Below are positions 52,568 through 60,324 of a DNA stretch of 64,000 bases, in pieces. The position numbers and the translations under genes are program-made. Origin of the DNA: Parasphaerochaeta coccoides DSM 17374 (GTDB lineage: Bacteria; Spirochaetota; Spirochaetia; Sphaerochaetales; Sphaerochaetaceae); NCBI RefSeq assembly GCF_000208385.1, contig NC_015436.1:1736001-1800000 (forward strand), in the 5' to 3' direction. Every line of letters starts with the position of its first letter. Positions within the stretch are counted from its first letter, which is position 1. The notes under the pieces were generated by a model. That model was not told the origin of the DNA. It did not search any database and saw only the letters and a list, made by a program, of their open reading frames with translations.

Positions 52568-52574
52568 AGGCAGA

Positions 52575-53696
52575 TCATTCCTTGTCTTTCAGGACAGTAG
52601 AGAGCGACTCCGTCAGAATGCGGAGAACCGTATCAGCGCCGGATCTCATGGGGTTTATGCGAATCGTGTTCTTTTCCATGCCCACACAGGCTTCACGGAA
52701 TGTACCGGACACTCGGTAGAACATCGGAGCAAACTCATATTTTGACTCACTTCCCACGGGATATGGCGCCACGCCATATTTTTCCGCGGTTTCCAGGAGC
52801 TTATCAGCAATATTTTCTTCAAATTCAACAAGTATGACTCGTGACTGGGCGTTGGCAATGAATGCTTTCCTCACCCCGTGGACTTCCCCCGCATTGAGCC
52901 TGCGGAGTATCTCATCAGTCACTTCCGCCTGAATAGCAAAGGAAACAGGCGCATAAACGAATCCCCGGAGTACCTCCATTGCTTCAGGTCCTTGAACCTG
53001 GCTTCCGCCGGAATAGCACCGGGAACGGATGAGCCGGACATATTCCTGACGACCGACGACAATGCCCACCCCTTCCGGCCCCAACAGTTTGAAGCTGGAG
53101 AAACAAGAAACATCCGCCCCTTCCTGGCAGCTTCCCTGGCAGCCTATCAAAGGAATTTTGAAGACTGCATAGTTATCATCGGTAAGGATTGCAATTCGCT
53201 TGTCAGCGGCTTTGATGCATGAGATGACATCATGCGCATCATAGGAATCATCCGGTTTCTGACGCGTGACCTGTACAAGCGCGGTCGTTATGTTTGTCCT
53301 GGCGCGAAGTACGGACATGAGGGCATCCTTGTCGTTGAAATCAACGGTGACCGTCTCCGCTTTCATGGTTGCCAACGTGTCCTGCGTCGTAGGATAGACA
53401 GGAGCATCGTGGAGCAACAGGACACCGGTGTCCGGCAGCATGGAACCGAGCGCATACCGGATTGCGCCAGTCCCAGCCCCTCTGACCAGAACCGCATCCT
53501 CCGCACCGAAGATGGCGGCTATAGCCTTTTCTACCCGCCGAGTCTGACGGGGGCCGTGGGATGAAGGGTCAATCCCGAAATCACCTGCTGACAACAATTC
53601 TTTCCCGGAAAAATGACGACAGGCACAGTCCACTATATGGAACTGGAGACGTTTTGCATCTTCAAGGGACATGGATTCCAATGGGTACGTCTTCAT
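52575..53696 (-). CDS. yhfS: YhfS-like PLP enzyme (aminotransferase fold)
   Basis: The 373-residue fold-type I PLP enzyme has the cofactor lysine in CFSSFKLLGPEGVGIVVG and the ring-stacking/phosphate region RGAGTGAIRYALGSM. It is related to the Cys/Met-metabolism and class V groups. It is 5 bases downstream of php and 7 bases before yhfX. A trans-elimination or transamination step on the same metabolite as YhfX is inferred from gene order only. Confidence 0.83.
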   Translation of the reverse strand: MKTYPLESMSLEDAKRLQFHIVDCACRHFSGKELLSAGDFGIDPSSHGPRQTRRVEKAIAAIFGAEDAVLVRGAGTGAIRYALGSMLPDTGVLLLHDAPVYPTTQDTLATMKAETVTVDFNDKDALMSVLRARTNITTALVQVTRQKPDDSYDAHDVISCIKAADKRIAILTDDNYAVFKIPLIGCQGSCQEGADVSCFSSFKLLGPEGVGIVVGRQEYVRLIRSRCYSGGSQVQGPEAMEVLRGFVYAPVSFAIQAEVTDEILRRLNAGEVHGVRKAFIANAQSRVILVEFEENIADKLLETAEKYGVAPYPVGSESKYEFAPMFYRVSGTFREACVGMEKNTIRINPMRSGADTVLRILTESLSTVLKDKE

Positions 53697-53701
53697 TTTT
53701 G

Positions 53702-54592
53702 TCAGTTCTCCTCGAACCTATAGACCCTTTTTGGGTTATCATGAAGCATCTTCTTGAGATCAGCCTTATTGATTCCCGCTTCCACCAGCAGAGGAACGAA
53801 GGTTTCAAGCAAGTAAGAATACCCAAGCCCTCCATTGGCTTTAAACTGCGACTTGCGCGTTATATCCATTGACATGACAATCTGTCCTGAATAGCCACGC
53901 GCACACAACGTGACCAACCAGTCCTTCCGTTTCTCGTCAGGCATGTAATTTTCTTTACCGATTGTATCGAACGCAATAGTGACTCCCTCATCCATAAGCC
54001 TGACCATGTATTCAAAATCTCCGGACAGGTCTACATGACTGATGACCACATGGGACAGGTCAACGCGCATGGTCTTGAACAAAGCCACCTGTTCCATCCC
54101 CAAGGTACCGAGCGTCGTATGTGTCGCGATGGCCGCGCCAGTTTCCAGGTGAGCTTTCGATGCCGCGCGGAATATTTTCTTTTCCAAGTCTGAAATGGCG
54201 TTCCTGTCCGTACCTATTTCCCCTATGAAAGATGCTTTGACAGAAGTGTCGTCAATCCCTTGTGTCAACTCACGGATCATCATGGCGGCAATGGAAGGCT
54301 CATCAAGTTCATACGCTTCTTCCGGCAGGAATGGCTCCTTGTAATACCCTGTACCATGGAGGATGTTCAGTGACGTCCTCCGGGCTACTTCCTCCACATA
54401 CATGACATTACGACCCATTCCCTTATTCGTCATGTCTATGATGGTGGAAACCCCCAGCTCCCGCAGCCTGGAAAATTCCGCTATGGTCTGTTCTTTTTCA
54501 TCCAGTCTGCAATCATCGGTTTTCTTGACTCCTGAAAGGTCTATCGTCGTATGTTCATGAGCATATACACAAGGAAAAACATCATTATTCAT
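53702..54592 (-). CDS. php: Phosphotriesterase homology protein (PHP)
   Basis: The 296-residue amidohydrolase-fold enzyme has the HxH of the PTE family (VYAHEHTTID), a bridging Glu in FIGEIGTD, His in IATHTTLGTLG and VVISHVDLSGD, and Asp in VMSMDITR. E. coli PHP (YhfV) uses Glu in place of the carboxylated Lys, and the Glu is here too. It overlaps the amidase gene by 4 bases (ATGA). A lactonase or phosphotriesterase-like hydrolysis is expected; the natural substrate is not known. Confidence 0.87.
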   Translation of the reverse strand: MNNDVFPCVYAHEHTTIDLSGVKKTDDCRLDEKEQTIAEFSRLRELGVSTIIDMTNKGMGRNVMYVEEVARRTSLNILHGTGYYKEPFLPEEAYELDEPSIAAMMIRELTQGIDDTSVKASFIGEIGTDRNAISDLEKKIFRAASKAHLETGAAIATHTTLGTLGMEQVALFKTMRVDLSHVVISHVDLSGDFEYMVRLMDEGVTIAFDTIGKENYMPDEKRKDWLVTLCARGYSGQIVMSMDITRKSQFKANGGLGYSYLLETFVPLLVEAGINKADLKKMLHDNPKRVYRFEEN

Positions 54593-55710
54593 TTTCTTTC
54601 TCCTGCCGGAATGAAATAATCTTCACTGACATCGTTGAAACCCACGGGAAAATAGTGCGCGGGATTGGATATGTACAAAGCTGTCATATCATCCTCAGGA
54701 ACTACGAATAAGCGGGCGGCACACAACATCCTGGCAATTTTCTCCGGCGTTGATTCACAGATGAGAACAATCCCGGAAGCAAATTCATGGGAAGGCACAG
54801 CAATGGCGGATGCTCCTGCCATGGTAACGACACGGAGCAGTCCCTTTTTCCCTGCCCGTTGCAGAATCCGGGTTCTTGCGTCCCAATGCCCGAAAACAGA
54901 GTCTCCGAACCCAGCGACATCCACCGGCCCTTCATGGGCGATGATGGCGTCACATGTCGGCAGCACATCCTTCAAGAACTCAATGAGAGGCATCCGCGAA
55001 TCATATACATCGGGACAGGAGAGAGAATGGAATTTTTCTTTCGCGAAACTTTCCATTACCAAAACTGAACTCCCGTCCCTGTCAGAGGTGTCAGAGGATT
55101 CCGGAACAGGAAAGACAGAAGCCATTTCCCTGGTGTTCTTTTCCATGTCTGCCATATCGAGGTCAAGGACACATGAGACAACACGAAGCAGTTCATCATA
55201 ATCCCTCGTGATGAATCCTACCGAGGGACGGAATGATATACCATCCGTCGAAGTTCGGGAAAAACGCGACAGCCATTCTGATTCTATCAAAGGACTGATG
55301 CACGCATACAGGTTCAAGCATAGCGCAGGGGCAAGGACAGATCCTCCTCCGTCCGTACCAATTCCTATGTCATTGATGCCAATACGGACATTGATGGCAG
55401 TGCCGCTTGAAGATCCTGTCATTGGCCTGCCGGTGACAGGATTGCGAAGGAAAATATCAATAGCCCGCCCTCCATGGCTGGCAACATCTAAAGTATGCAG
55501 CCTGTACGATCCTCCCTTTCTCAACTTTGACATGAGAGTGGGAGGAATTTGCACACGGTTCTTCACTCCGACATACCTGACATCCTCATCCTCCATGATT
55601 CTTCCAAAATCCGCCAGGATGGCCGGATGTACCTCATCCACGGAGGAATAAGGATTCTTCAAAGCAAGAAAAGTCTTTTGTGCATACATGGCCGTACGGC
55701 TACTGTTCAT
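54589..55710 (-). CDS. Amidase-signature family enzyme in the yhf operon
   Basis: The 373-residue protein has the core of the amidase signature family: TGSSSGTAINVRIGINDIGIGTDGGGSVLAPA, with the cis-Ser in GSSSG and the nucleophilic Ser in GGGSV. A possible general-base Lys is in VGVKNRVQIPP. It is shorter than usual (about 450-480 aa) with a compact C-terminal part. The start at 55710 has GGAG before it; the frame extends to 55755. It lies between yhfT and php and overlaps php by 4 bases. The E. coli yhf operon does not contain such a gene, so an amide or carbamoyl bond in the substrate is a natural guess. Confidence 0.78.
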   Translation of the reverse strand: MNSSRTAMYAQKTFLALKNPYSSVDEVHPAILADFGRIMEDEDVRYVGVKNRVQIPPTLMSKLRKGGSYRLHTLDVASHGGRAIDIFLRNPVTGRPMTGSSSGTAINVRIGINDIGIGTDGGGSVLAPALCLNLYACISPLIESEWLSRFSRTSTDGISFRPSVGFITRDYDELLRVVSCVLDLDMADMEKNTREMASVFPVPESSDTSDRDGSSVLVMESFAKEKFHSLSCPDVYDSRMPLIEFLKDVLPTCDAIIAHEGPVDVAGFGDSVFGHWDARTRILQRAGKKGLLRVVTMAGASAIAVPSHEFASGIVLICESTPEKIARMLCAARLFVVPEDDMTALYISNPAHYFPVGFNDVSEDYFIPAGERK

Positions 55711-55785
55711 TACGTTCTCCATTTCATGCGGTTCAGGCCAGCCATTCCGGCACAAACCGCATGAATGACAGATTTCCCCTTATCA

Positions 55786-57072
55786 TCACACCGGGTATAA
55801 GCCAATGATATGAAGGATGTTCACAAGGATTCCTACGGCAATTGCGCCGATAGGTCCAATGGCAAGTTCAACAATAGGTTTCTTTGCAAACTTGTTCAGC
55901 AAATACATTCCAATGATGACAAAGAGTCCGAATCCCGGAGCAATTGCCTGGGCAGCCATCATACCGCCGATCAGCAAGGCAATTTCCAAGACGCGACTCA
56001 TGGCGGTCCTTATGTTGTCACCGCATTTCCGTACCCCTGGGAACTTGTCAAGCAACTTTGCTATGTAAGTGAGCAGCAGGACTTCAAGGACAATGATTCC
56101 AGCACCAAGAATGAGGGCAATGATTGGATTACGTACAAGGAAACCTATTACGAATACAAAGGTCATTCCTACCGGACCATATACGCCCGTGGTAATCGCA
56201 GTCGTGGCTATCAACGGGATGAAGCCAATCGCACGTGCCAGCGCCGTCATAGCTGCATTTCCCAGCTCTCCATTTGCCGCAAGACCCAAGCTGATAGGAT
56301 CACCGGCTACAATGGAAAGGCTCGTCGCACAGGCGACAAGACCGCCCATGACAGCAAGATATGGGATGTTCTTGCGGATGCGTGATACTTTCTCACTGAA
56401 TACGGCGACAAGCTGTTCGTTAGTCGTTCCCGCGCCTTCCTTATCCCGGACTGCATACACAACCAGGAAAACCATGCCGGCGAGCAAAGCCATTCCGTCC
56501 TTGTTCAGGGATATCGTATACTCGCCCATGGGGAACGATCCGAAAACCGTGACTATCTGGCGGATAAGAAGTGTCACGCCCGCTGTAAGAATACCCTTCT
56601 TGAGACCATATTCCAATGCAACGGCTACTGCGGGGAAAATTGCGAACGCAATGGTAATCGGAGTGCTGACCTGTCCAAGGGAGCCAAGGAAATTAATCGG
56701 CAGCTTGGAAAAAAGATCAACAATGAATTGCAACCCAGCGACAAGACCGACTCCATATAACGCGCCCAGACCACCGGCGATGATCATGCCTTTCTTGCCC
56801 TTTCCGCAGAAAGTGCCAATGATATCCGTCCCCAGCAAGATGCTATGGATGAGGATGATTGTCGAAGTCAGCGAGACGGGGATTCCAAATCCGATTACAA
56901 GTCCGAAGCTGATTGCAAAGGATGTTGCCGCAAGGGCTTTCCTGTCCATCCTCCCTTCCAGGTATTCAGGAAGTATCGGACGAAAACCATCATTGAATAC
57001 TGCTACTCCAGTATTCGAGAGCACCGATGCCAACGCTCCCATTAATGCTATGGTGATATACTGAATGACCAT
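55786..57072 (-). CDS. yhfT: YhfT-like membrane transporter
   Basis: The 428-residue inner-membrane protein has about twelve hydrophobic segments and glycine-rich loops (ALMGALASVLSNTGVAVFNDGFRP at the start, KFAKKPIVELAIGPIGAIAVG near the end). It matches the E. coli YhfT type by length and placement. GGAGG precedes the ATG. It lies between yhfU and the amidase gene. Substrate import for the enzymes downstream is the likely role. It does not look like a classical PTS EIIC, and the transport mode is unknown. Confidence 0.8.
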   Translation of the reverse strand: MVIQYITIALMGALASVLSNTGVAVFNDGFRPILPEYLEGRMDRKALAATSFAISFGLVIGFGIPVSLTSTIILIHSILLGTDIIGTFCGKGKKGMIIAGGLGALYGVGLVAGLQFIVDLFSKLPINFLGSLGQVSTPITIAFAIFPAVAVALEYGLKKGILTAGVTLLIRQIVTVFGSFPMGEYTISLNKDGMALLAGMVFLVVYAVRDKEGAGTTNEQLVAVFSEKVSRIRKNIPYLAVMGGLVACATSLSIVAGDPISLGLAANGELGNAAMTALARAIGFIPLIATTAITTGVYGPVGMTFVFVIGFLVRNPIIALILGAGIIVLEVLLLTYIAKLLDKFPGVRKCGDNIRTAMSRVLEIALLIGGMMAAQAIAPGFGLFVIIGMYLLNKFAKKPIVELAIGPIGAIAVGILVNILHIIGLYPV

Positions 57073-57114
57073 AGACTCCTCCCTCTTTTTTTCGATTCCA
57101 GTCAGATAAGCAAT

Positions 57115-57471
57115 TCACAATGCATATGAAAGAATGATTGGAACTACTTTCCCAATGTCTTGAGCAGTAAACCCAAATGCTTTTTTACCTGCTTCAACCT
57201 CCTTTTTTATTTCTTCGTCACTCTTGATGCTCCCCGGCATGGACACAGTACAGCATGAACCCAGTCCCAAGATGGCTATAGCCAAGGCGAGAGCTCCTCC
57301 ACCCCCGGTGCTACAAGCTCCCAGGTATATGTCGGCAGCTCCTGTCCTGATTGCCATGGCCGCATCAATGTCGCTTTTTATTTCAACGGTCGCCCTGTCG
57401 CCGGCAATTTTCCTTGCCAGAATGGCGATCTCCTGTTTATCCATCTGTCCTCCGACCACAATCTTCTTCAT
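57115..57471 (-). CDS. yhfU: YhfU-like (DUF2620) protein
   Basis: The 118-residue cytoplasmic protein opens MKKIVVGGQMDKQEIAILAR. Its core SDIDAAMAIRTGAADIYLGAC is followed by a Gly-rich STGGGGALALAIAILG; it ends KKAFGFTAQDIGKVVPII. The length and motifs fit DUF2620/YhfU. The single Cys before the Gly-rich loop recalls the phosphocysteine loop of PTS EIIB proteins, but this is only a resemblance. GAGGAGG precedes the ATG. It lies 10 bases after yhfY and 42 bases before yhfT, so a partnership with the YhfT membrane protein is likely. Confidence 0.83.
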   Translation of the reverse strand: MKKIVVGGQMDKQEIAILARKIAGDRATVEIKSDIDAAMAIRTGAADIYLGACSTGGGGALALAIAILGLGSCCTVSMPGSIKSDEEIKKEVEAGKKAFGFTAQDIGKVVPIILSYAL

Positions 57472-57481
57472 TCCATCCTCC

Positions 57482-57844
57482 TCAAGAATCCTGTAGCTTG
57501 GAAAGCAAGACGCCGACGTGTACGCATAGATAGTCTTTCTCTGTTTCCGGCAACTCCGGAATGAAACGCACAATGTCTTCTACCAAAAACCGTGCCCGTG
57601 GGTACTCAGGTTCAGACTGGCTCTCCTCCAGGACTTCAGATGCCAAAGGTTGTACCGCCTCTCCCTTCCCTGTTCTTTCCAGCGCAATGCACAGATGAGT
57701 GATGAAGCCCGCCCCATTTTCTTCTGTAAGCGTTACCCCATGGGCACGGGAGAAATGGGCAATGACATCCTTGACTACCTTGTAATTCCTGGCAGAAAGA
57801 ACTCCTGAGTCCAGAAGCAGATCCATGCGCGTAGTGATGTCCAT
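57482..57844 (-). CDS. yhfY: YhfY-like PRD-domain protein
   Basis: The 120-residue protein matches the length of E. coli YhfY and looks like a single PTS-regulation domain: helical, with conserved His residues in DVIAHFSRAHGVTLTEENGAGFITHLCIALERTGKG and a late ENGAGF/THL core. PRDs are phosphorylated by HPr or EIIB on histidines. It is 26 bases downstream of yhfZ. AAGGAG precedes the ATG at 57844. Together with HPr and EI in the same operon it makes PTS-dependent control plausible. Confidence 0.8.
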   Translation of the reverse strand: MDITTRMDLLLDSGVLSARNYKVVKDVIAHFSRAHGVTLTEENGAGFITHLCIALERTGKGEAVQPLASEVLEESQSEPEYPRARFLVEDIVRFIPELPETEKDYLCVHVGVLLSKLQDS

Positions 57845-57870
57845 GACGGCTTTCTCCTTTTTGTTTTCTC

Positions 57871-58815
57871 TTAGTACTGAGGCATGCATGCACCTGCCAT
57901 GACTTTTTTCTGGTATTCCAACACCTCGTCAGGATTCAGCAATTCTGCGAGGATACGTGATATGAATGGTTTTCCGGCCAGGTGGATTATGGCTGCTTCA
58001 GTATCATCCTGACTAATTTGTTCCAGAGGGAATGAGAAGATTCCATTCTTCCTGGCATCCAGGGCATCGGCATTCCAAATGGTGGCGTCAATATCATTTC
58101 CCTTAAGGGCAGGAATAACCTGGTTGTATACTATGGGGACATATGTTACCTGGGTATCACGAAAGAAACGATGTGACAGTATCCTCTGATCCGTAGATGC
58201 TTCATCGACACCAATGCGACAGTTTGAAAAATCCTGCGCTTTCAGATTCACTCCGTTCCTGCACGTCACCAGGGCATGCTGATCAACATACGTATGCGGA
58301 CCAAAATTATGCGCAATGACAATGGGGTACTGTTTTTCTACATAATGCTCGGCGGCAAGGCGGGAGACCACCGCAAAGTCATATCTCTGCTCCAGGATTC
58401 CTTCAAGCCGATTATCAGCACCGCGTGAGAAAACAAGGGACGTTCGCATTTTTCCTTTGTTCATGGAAGTACTTATGCCTGTAGCAAGACCTTCATATCT
58501 TTTTGAATAGGGCAACGGCATGACGCCGACCAGTGAATTCATGTCACATATGTCAAGGAGGAGCGAAAGATTGAGATCCGTAATGAAGGTTCCAAGGCTT
58601 CCTCGTGGTTGGAGCTTTATTGCCCCTTCCTGTTGCAGGAATGAAAGAGTCGTCTGAATTGTTCCCCGTGAAGCATTGAACTGTCGGGACATCTCCTCTA
58701 CGGTCATGATACGATCCCCTTTTTCCAGACCGCAGAAAGCCGCCGCAACCTGTTGGGTGGCAATTCCGACTTTATTCATCAACTTCTTCTTCAGCACGAT
58801 GTACAACTCCCTCAT
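57871..58815 (-). CDS. yhfZ: YhfZ-like GntR-type regulator with a binding-protein-like domain
   Basis: The 314-residue protein has an N-terminal helix-turn-helix (TVEEMSRQFNASRGTIQTTLSFLQQEGAI). The C-terminal periplasmic-binding-protein-like domain contains MPLPYSKRYEGLATGI, YDFAVVSRLAAEHYV and NFGPHTYVDQHALV, as in E. coli YhfZ. It should sense a metabolite of this pathway and regulate the operon. The start is uncertain: ATG 58815 has no ribosome site, GTG 58797 follows GGGAG, and ATG 58779 is also possible. A perfect 16-bp palindrome sits directly upstream. Confidence 0.87.
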   Translation of the reverse strand: MRELYIVLKKKLMNKVGIATQQVAAAFCGLEKGDRIMTVEEMSRQFNASRGTIQTTLSFLQQEGAIKLQPRGSLGTFITDLNLSLLLDICDMNSLVGVMPLPYSKRYEGLATGISTSMNKGKMRTSLVFSRGADNRLEGILEQRYDFAVVSRLAAEHYVEKQYPIVIAHNFGPHTYVDQHALVTCRNGVNLKAQDFSNCRIGVDEASTDQRILSHRFFRDTQVTYVPIVYNQVIPALKGNDIDATIWNADALDARKNGIFSFPLEQISQDDTEAAIIHLAGKPFISRILAELLNPDEVLEYQKKVMAGACMPQY

Positions 58816-58818
58816 AAT

Positions 58819-58834
58819 ATACGAAATTTCGTAT
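58819..58834. promoter_or_regulatory. Perfect palindrome, candidate YhfZ operator
   Basis: ATACGAAATTTCGTAT, with a further GTCGTATTTTAC half site 10 bases away. A minus-strand TAAAAT box (58849-58854) would place the RNA start on or next to it. Its position suggests autorepression of the yhf operon. Confidence 0.55.
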
Positions 58835-59022
58835 TTTCTGTTTGTCGTATTTTACCATCACCTTATGAAAAAAGAAAGAAAAAATTGTAGAAATAAAAAC
58901 CGGAAATAAAAGGGCGGACTTCTTTCGTTGCCCTTCTTCCTCCGTCAAAGATTAAACACCGCAGGCATATTTCTTTCTGCCGGGAAACAGGGTATCATAG
59001 TACTGACAGGCACAATACCAGT

Positions 59023-59055
59023 GCATGATATCAGCGCATGATATCAATGCATGAG
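59023..59055 (+). repeat. Three direct repeats upstream of the iron alcohol dehydrogenase
   Basis: GCATGATATCA occurs twice at a 13-base interval and GCATGA a third time, 57 bases before the dehydrogenase start. Each full unit contains the palindrome TGATATCA. Possible activator or repressor sites. Confidence 0.5.
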
Positions 59056-59111
59056 AAAACAGAACCGCCAGAATCCATGACATGGGCTGTGCGCGGACAA
59101 GAGGAATGAAA

Positions 59112-60293
59112 ATGAAACGGAATTTTGTTTACTATACACCGACGAAAATCATCTTTGGGAAGGGCGCGGAGACTCAGGTCGCCTCCCTTGTGAAAGAACA
59201 GGCTTGCAAGAAAATCCTCATCCATTATGGTGGAAACAGCGCCAGGAAATCCGGCCTTCTGGACAGGATACAAGCAACATTGGAAGCGGAGCGCATAGCA
59301 TATGTAACCCTTGGCGGCGTTGTTCCTAATCCCCTTCTCTCCCTTGTCTACGAAGGGATTGAGCTATGCAGGAAAGAGGGAGTTGATTTCATCCTTGCCG
59401 TAGGAGGAGGAAGCGTCATTGACTCCGCAAAGGCAATAGGGTATGGAGTCGCCAATGGCGGCGATGTCTGGGATTTCTTTGACGGACGCAGGAATGCCAC
59501 AATGTGCCTGCCTATCGGAACAGTCCTGACCATTGCCGCGGCAGGCAGCGAGATGAGCAGTTCCTGTGTCATCACCAAGGAAGATGGTGGTTTCAAGCGT
59601 GGATACAACAACGATGCATGCCGACCGAAATTCTCCATCATGAATCCTGAACTGACCATGAGCCTGCCTGACTACCAGACGGCATGCGGTTGCACAGACA
59701 TCATGATGCATACCATGGAAAGATACTTCAACCAGAGCGACAACTACGACCTTACTGATGGCATCAGCGAAGCATTGCTCAGGGTAGTGATGAAAAATGC
59801 CCGGATACTCAGGGACAAGCCGGACGACTATGACGCCAGGGCGGAAGTCATGTGGGCGGGAAGCCTTTCCCACAATGACCTGACCGGATGCGGAACCGGC
59901 GGCGGCGACTGGACCACCCACAGGCTGGAACATGAGATAGGCGGCATGTTCGATGTTGCTCATGGCGCAGGTCTTGCCGCGCTGTGGGGAACATGGGCAC
60001 GCTATGTGTACACGGCTGCTCCAGGGCGTTTTGTCACGTTCGCCGTGAATGTCATGGGCGTTCCGGCAACCGGTACTGACAAGGAAATAGCCGTGAAAGG
60101 AATTGAGGCCATGGAGGAGTTTTACCGCTTCATCAAAATGCCCACATCAATGACTGAGCTGGGAATTTCTCCCACTGATGCCCAGATTGAGGAAATGGCC
60201 GAGAAATGCAGTGCTATCTTCCCTGATGGCCTCGGTGCTGTCATGTCCTTGAAAAAGGATGACATGATTAAAATATATAGAGCGGCACGGTAA
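59112..60293 (+). CDS. Iron-containing alcohol dehydrogenase (BdhA/YqhD-like)
   Basis: The 393-residue group III dehydrogenase reduces aldehydes with NAD(P)H. It has the Rossmann GGGSVIDSAKAIGYG, the GTVLTIAAAGSEMSSSCVIT segment, and the metal ligands in CTDIMMHTMERY and the HEIGGMFDVAHGAGLAALWG stretch. The ATG at 59112 follows AGAGGA by six bases; the frame opens at 59082 without a site. It is divergent from yhfZ, which may or may not mean a metabolic link. Confidence 0.92.
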   Translation: MKRNFVYYTPTKIIFGKGAETQVASLVKEQACKKILIHYGGNSARKSGLLDRIQATLEAERIAYVTLGGVVPNPLLSLVYEGIELCRKEGVDFILAVGGGSVIDSAKAIGYGVANGGDVWDFFDGRRNATMCLPIGTVLTIAAAGSEMSSSCVITKEDGGFKRGYNNDACRPKFSIMNPELTMSLPDYQTACGCTDIMMHTMERYFNQSDNYDLTDGISEALLRVVMKNARILRDKPDDYDARAEVMWAGSLSHNDLTGCGTGGGDWTTHRLEHEIGGMFDVAHGAGLAALWGTWARYVYTAAPGRFVTFAVNVMGVPATGTDKEIAVKGIEAMEEFYRFIKMPTSMTELGISPTDAQIEEMAEKCSAIFPDGLGAVMSLKKDDMIKIYRAAR

Positions 60294-60324
60294 GATTCTT
60301 CTTGGCAATGTCCGGCAAGGCAGC

